Assembly: GCA_016932295.1 (NCBI GenBank)
Contig: JAFGDC010000172.1
Coordinates: forward strand, 1 to 6,006
Length of the DNA: 6,006 bases
Source: a candidate division CSSED10-310 bacterium
GTDB lineage: Bacteria; CSSED10-310; JAFGDC01
Direction: 5' to 3'
This document shows, in pieces, positions 5,418-6,006 of the stretch (positions are counted from its first letter, which is position 1; every line of letters starts with the position of its first letter). The translations under genes were made by a program, and so were the position numbers. The notes beneath the pieces are model-generated. The model saw only the letters and a program-made list of their open reading frames with translations, made no database searches and was not told where the DNA came from.

Positions 5418-5468
5418 TTGGGTGTCAACGTTTCGCGACGAAGATTACAACTTTACAGGTACGACCCC
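5418..5468. repeat. Repeat core, copy 3
   Basis: Exact copy of the core and the right edge of the array; after GACCCC the sequence departs into CATAAAAGAAAGG. CACCC (5404-5408) and GGGTG (5420-5424) can pair across the junction into this copy, and the same pairing is possible with a G-T wobble at copy 2 (CGCCC with GGGTG). Confidence 0.9.
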
Positions 5469-5509
5469 CATAAAAGAAAGGCAGTGACTTTGGAACCATC
5501 AAGGTCGAC

Positions 5510-5538
5510 TTGGCCTCCTGAAACCGACCTGTTATCAT
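5510..5538 (+). promoter_or_regulatory. Extended -10 promoter for mntP
   Basis: TTGGCC (5510-5515, 4 of 6) and TATCAT (5533-5538, 5 of 6) are 17 bases apart, and TG at 5530-5531 provides an extended -10 (TGTTATCAT). Transcription would start near 5545, giving a leader of about 60 bases to the GTG at 5604. Orientation, spacing and position make this the best promoter match in the window. Confidence 0.6.
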
Positions 5539-5542
5539 ACGC

Positions 5543-5584
5543 CTCCCTTCGGGGAGCGCCCCGGTGAATCGAAATGTGACCGGG
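5543..5584 (+). promoter_or_regulatory. Two hairpins in the mntP leader
   Basis: CTCCC-TTCG-GGGAG (5543-5556) is a five-base stem closed by a stable UUCG loop at about the predicted transcript start. CCCGGT (5560-5565) and ACCGGG (5579-5584) form a second six-base stem with a 13-base loop, ending shortly before the GGGAG ribosome binding site at 5590-5594. Many mntP genes have a yybP-ykoY manganese riboswitch upstream. I cannot match that consensus here: GGGGAG occurs, but the distal CGUCAAC-type loop is missing and the leader is short. A simpler control of translation or RNA stability is possible. Confidence 0.4.
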
Positions 5585-5603
5585 TGCATGGGAGTCCGGA
5601 ACC

Positions 5604-6006
5604 GTGACCCTGATCGACATTACCGCCATCGCCGTAGCCCTCGCCATGGACGCCTTCGCCGTGGCCATCGCCACCGGCGTAACCCTGCGCCGGGTCACCC
5701 TCCGCCAGAACCTCAGACTCTCGTGGCACTTCGGACTGTTTCAGGGATTGATGCCCATACTCGGCTGGTCTCTCGGCCTGACCGTCCAGGAACTGATCGC
5801 GGCGGTGGATCATTGGATCGCCTTCGGACTGCTGACCGTCCTGGGCGGCCGGATGATCATCGGCACGCTCCGATGCGGGACAAGGGAATTCAGGGAATCG
5901 GATCCTACCAAAGGCTGGTCGCTGGTCATGCTCTCCATTGCCACGAGCATCGATGCACTGGCGGTGGGTCTGAGTCTCGCCATGCTCCAGGTGGAAATCT
6001 GGGGAC
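5604..6006 (+). CDS. mntP: Manganese efflux pump MntP (3' end outside window)
   Basis: The first 134 residues of an inner-membrane Mn2+ exporter; E. coli MntP has 188, so about 55 are missing. The two-fold family signature is present: M15-D16-A-F-A-V-A in the first membrane helix and S115-I-D117-A-L-A-V-G in the fourth, the aspartates corresponding to the functionally important pair in E. coli. HFGLFQGLMPILGW (42-55) and LGGRMIIGTLR (80-90) fit the second and third helices. The short loop between helices 3 and 4 (about 91-104) is polar and charged. The start is a GTG, because the N-terminus then begins TLIDITAIAVALAMDAF as in other MntP proteins; GGGAG (5590-5594) lies nine bases upstream. 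An ATG at 5588 is out of frame. It is transcribed divergently from the P-loop gene, with the tandem repeats between. Confidence 0.95.
   Translation, partial: MTLIDITAIAVALAMDAFAVAIATGVTLRRVTLRQNLRLSWHFGLFQGLMPILGWSLGLTVQELIAAVDHWIAFGLLTVLGGRMIIGTLRCGTREFRESDPTKGWSLVMLSIATSIDALAVGLSLAMLQVEIWG

Larger units (their letters stand above)
5245..5468. repeat. Tandem repeat array, three copies of a 51-base core
   Basis: A 51-base core beginning TTGGGTGTCAACGTTTCGCG and ending GGTACGACCCC is present three times with no mismatch (5245-5295, 5331-5381, 5418-5468), at periods of 86 and 87 bases. The bases between cores are related to each other rather than unique: both intervals start ATCACGCGCGAC and end with CCCCCTAA plus four variable bases. 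The first interval contains GACCCCATCACGCGC twice in tandem (5290-5304, 5305-5319). CTAA also precedes the first core. Period 86 shifts the reading frame, so the array is not a coding repeat, although each core can be misread as GVNVSRRRLQLYRYDP. It lies between the start of the leftward genes and mntP. Perfect cores with diverging intervals suggest recent duplication or selection on the core. Function unknown. Confidence 0.9.
5111..5603. other. Intergenic region between the leftward genes and mntP
   Basis: This 493-base stretch separates the leftward P-loop gene and small ORF from the rightward mntP. Its first part (5111-5240) shows nothing I can interpret. The middle holds the tandem repeat array, and the last part holds the mntP promoter and a hairpin-rich leader. 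The one long open frame here (from 5134) is mostly repeat sequence read in shifting frames, and I do not call it a gene. Confidence 0.7.

Noticed and set aside
5245..5468. CRISPR array
   Set aside because: Only three repeats of 51 bases, and the intervals are related to one another rather than unique; no cas gene is nearby.
5245..5468. Integron attC sites
   Set aside because: The repeats lack paired GTTRRRY and RYYYAAC core sites, and there is no integrase or cassette gene.
5134..5487. 117-residue ORF over the repeats (+ strand)
   Set aside because: It consists mostly of the tandem repeat read in two different frames because of the 86-base period. It has no RBS and no protein-like composition.
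5540..5603. yybP-ykoY manganese riboswitch
   Set aside because: GGGGAG is present but the second conserved loop is not, and the stretch is too short for the full aptamer if transcription starts near 5545.

Overview
The window looks like chromosomal DNA from a GC-rich (roughly 58%) Gram-negative bacterium, most likely a gamma- or betaproteobacterium. The evidence is an outer-membrane beta-barrel-type protein with a signal peptide, an Amt/NarL-type gene set, an MntP exporter and clear AGGAG-type ribosome binding sites. The exact lineage cannot be read from the sequence. No rRNA, tRNA, CRISPR array, transposase or phage gene is visible.

Layout. Bases 1-141 are the last 46 codons of an unrecognised + strand gene. 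A candidate promoter overlaps its stop codon and leads to a zinc-ribbon NUDIX hydrolase (265-741, +). Facing it is a block on the - strand, read from about 3840 down to 729: a sensor-less NarL-type histidine kinase, its response regulator (4-base GTGA overlap), the ammonium transporter amtB after a 158-base gap with repeated sequence elements, and a half-length outer-membrane porin-like gene whose RBS overlaps the amtB stop. The porin-like gene ends abruptly inside the 3' end of the NUDIX gene, which looks like an old deletion or rearrangement junction.

Upstream of the kinase lies a 383-base stretch (3841-4223) without a convincing gene. It holds an AT-rich candidate promoter, an 11-base direct repeat and several inverted repeats. 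Next is a shikimate-kinase-like P-loop protein on the - strand (4224-4850) with an altered substrate-binding loop, a strong RBS and a good sigma70-type promoter. A doubtful 77-codon ORF lies just upstream of it.

Bases 5111-5603 are non-coding. They contain three tandem copies of a perfectly conserved 51-base sequence at 86/87-base spacing, then an extended -10 promoter and a hairpin-rich leader for mntP, the manganese exporter, which runs off the right edge (5604-6006, +).

How the genes fit together. Kinase plus regulator plus amtB plus porin reads as a possible ammonium-uptake locus: the regulator pair may control the transporter, and the porin may have provided outer-membrane passage before it was truncated. 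The NUDIX enzyme, the kinase-like protein and MntP have no evident functional link to that block. The items most worth a second look are the tandem repeat array, the divergent shikimate-kinase-like protein and the porin/NUDIX junction.
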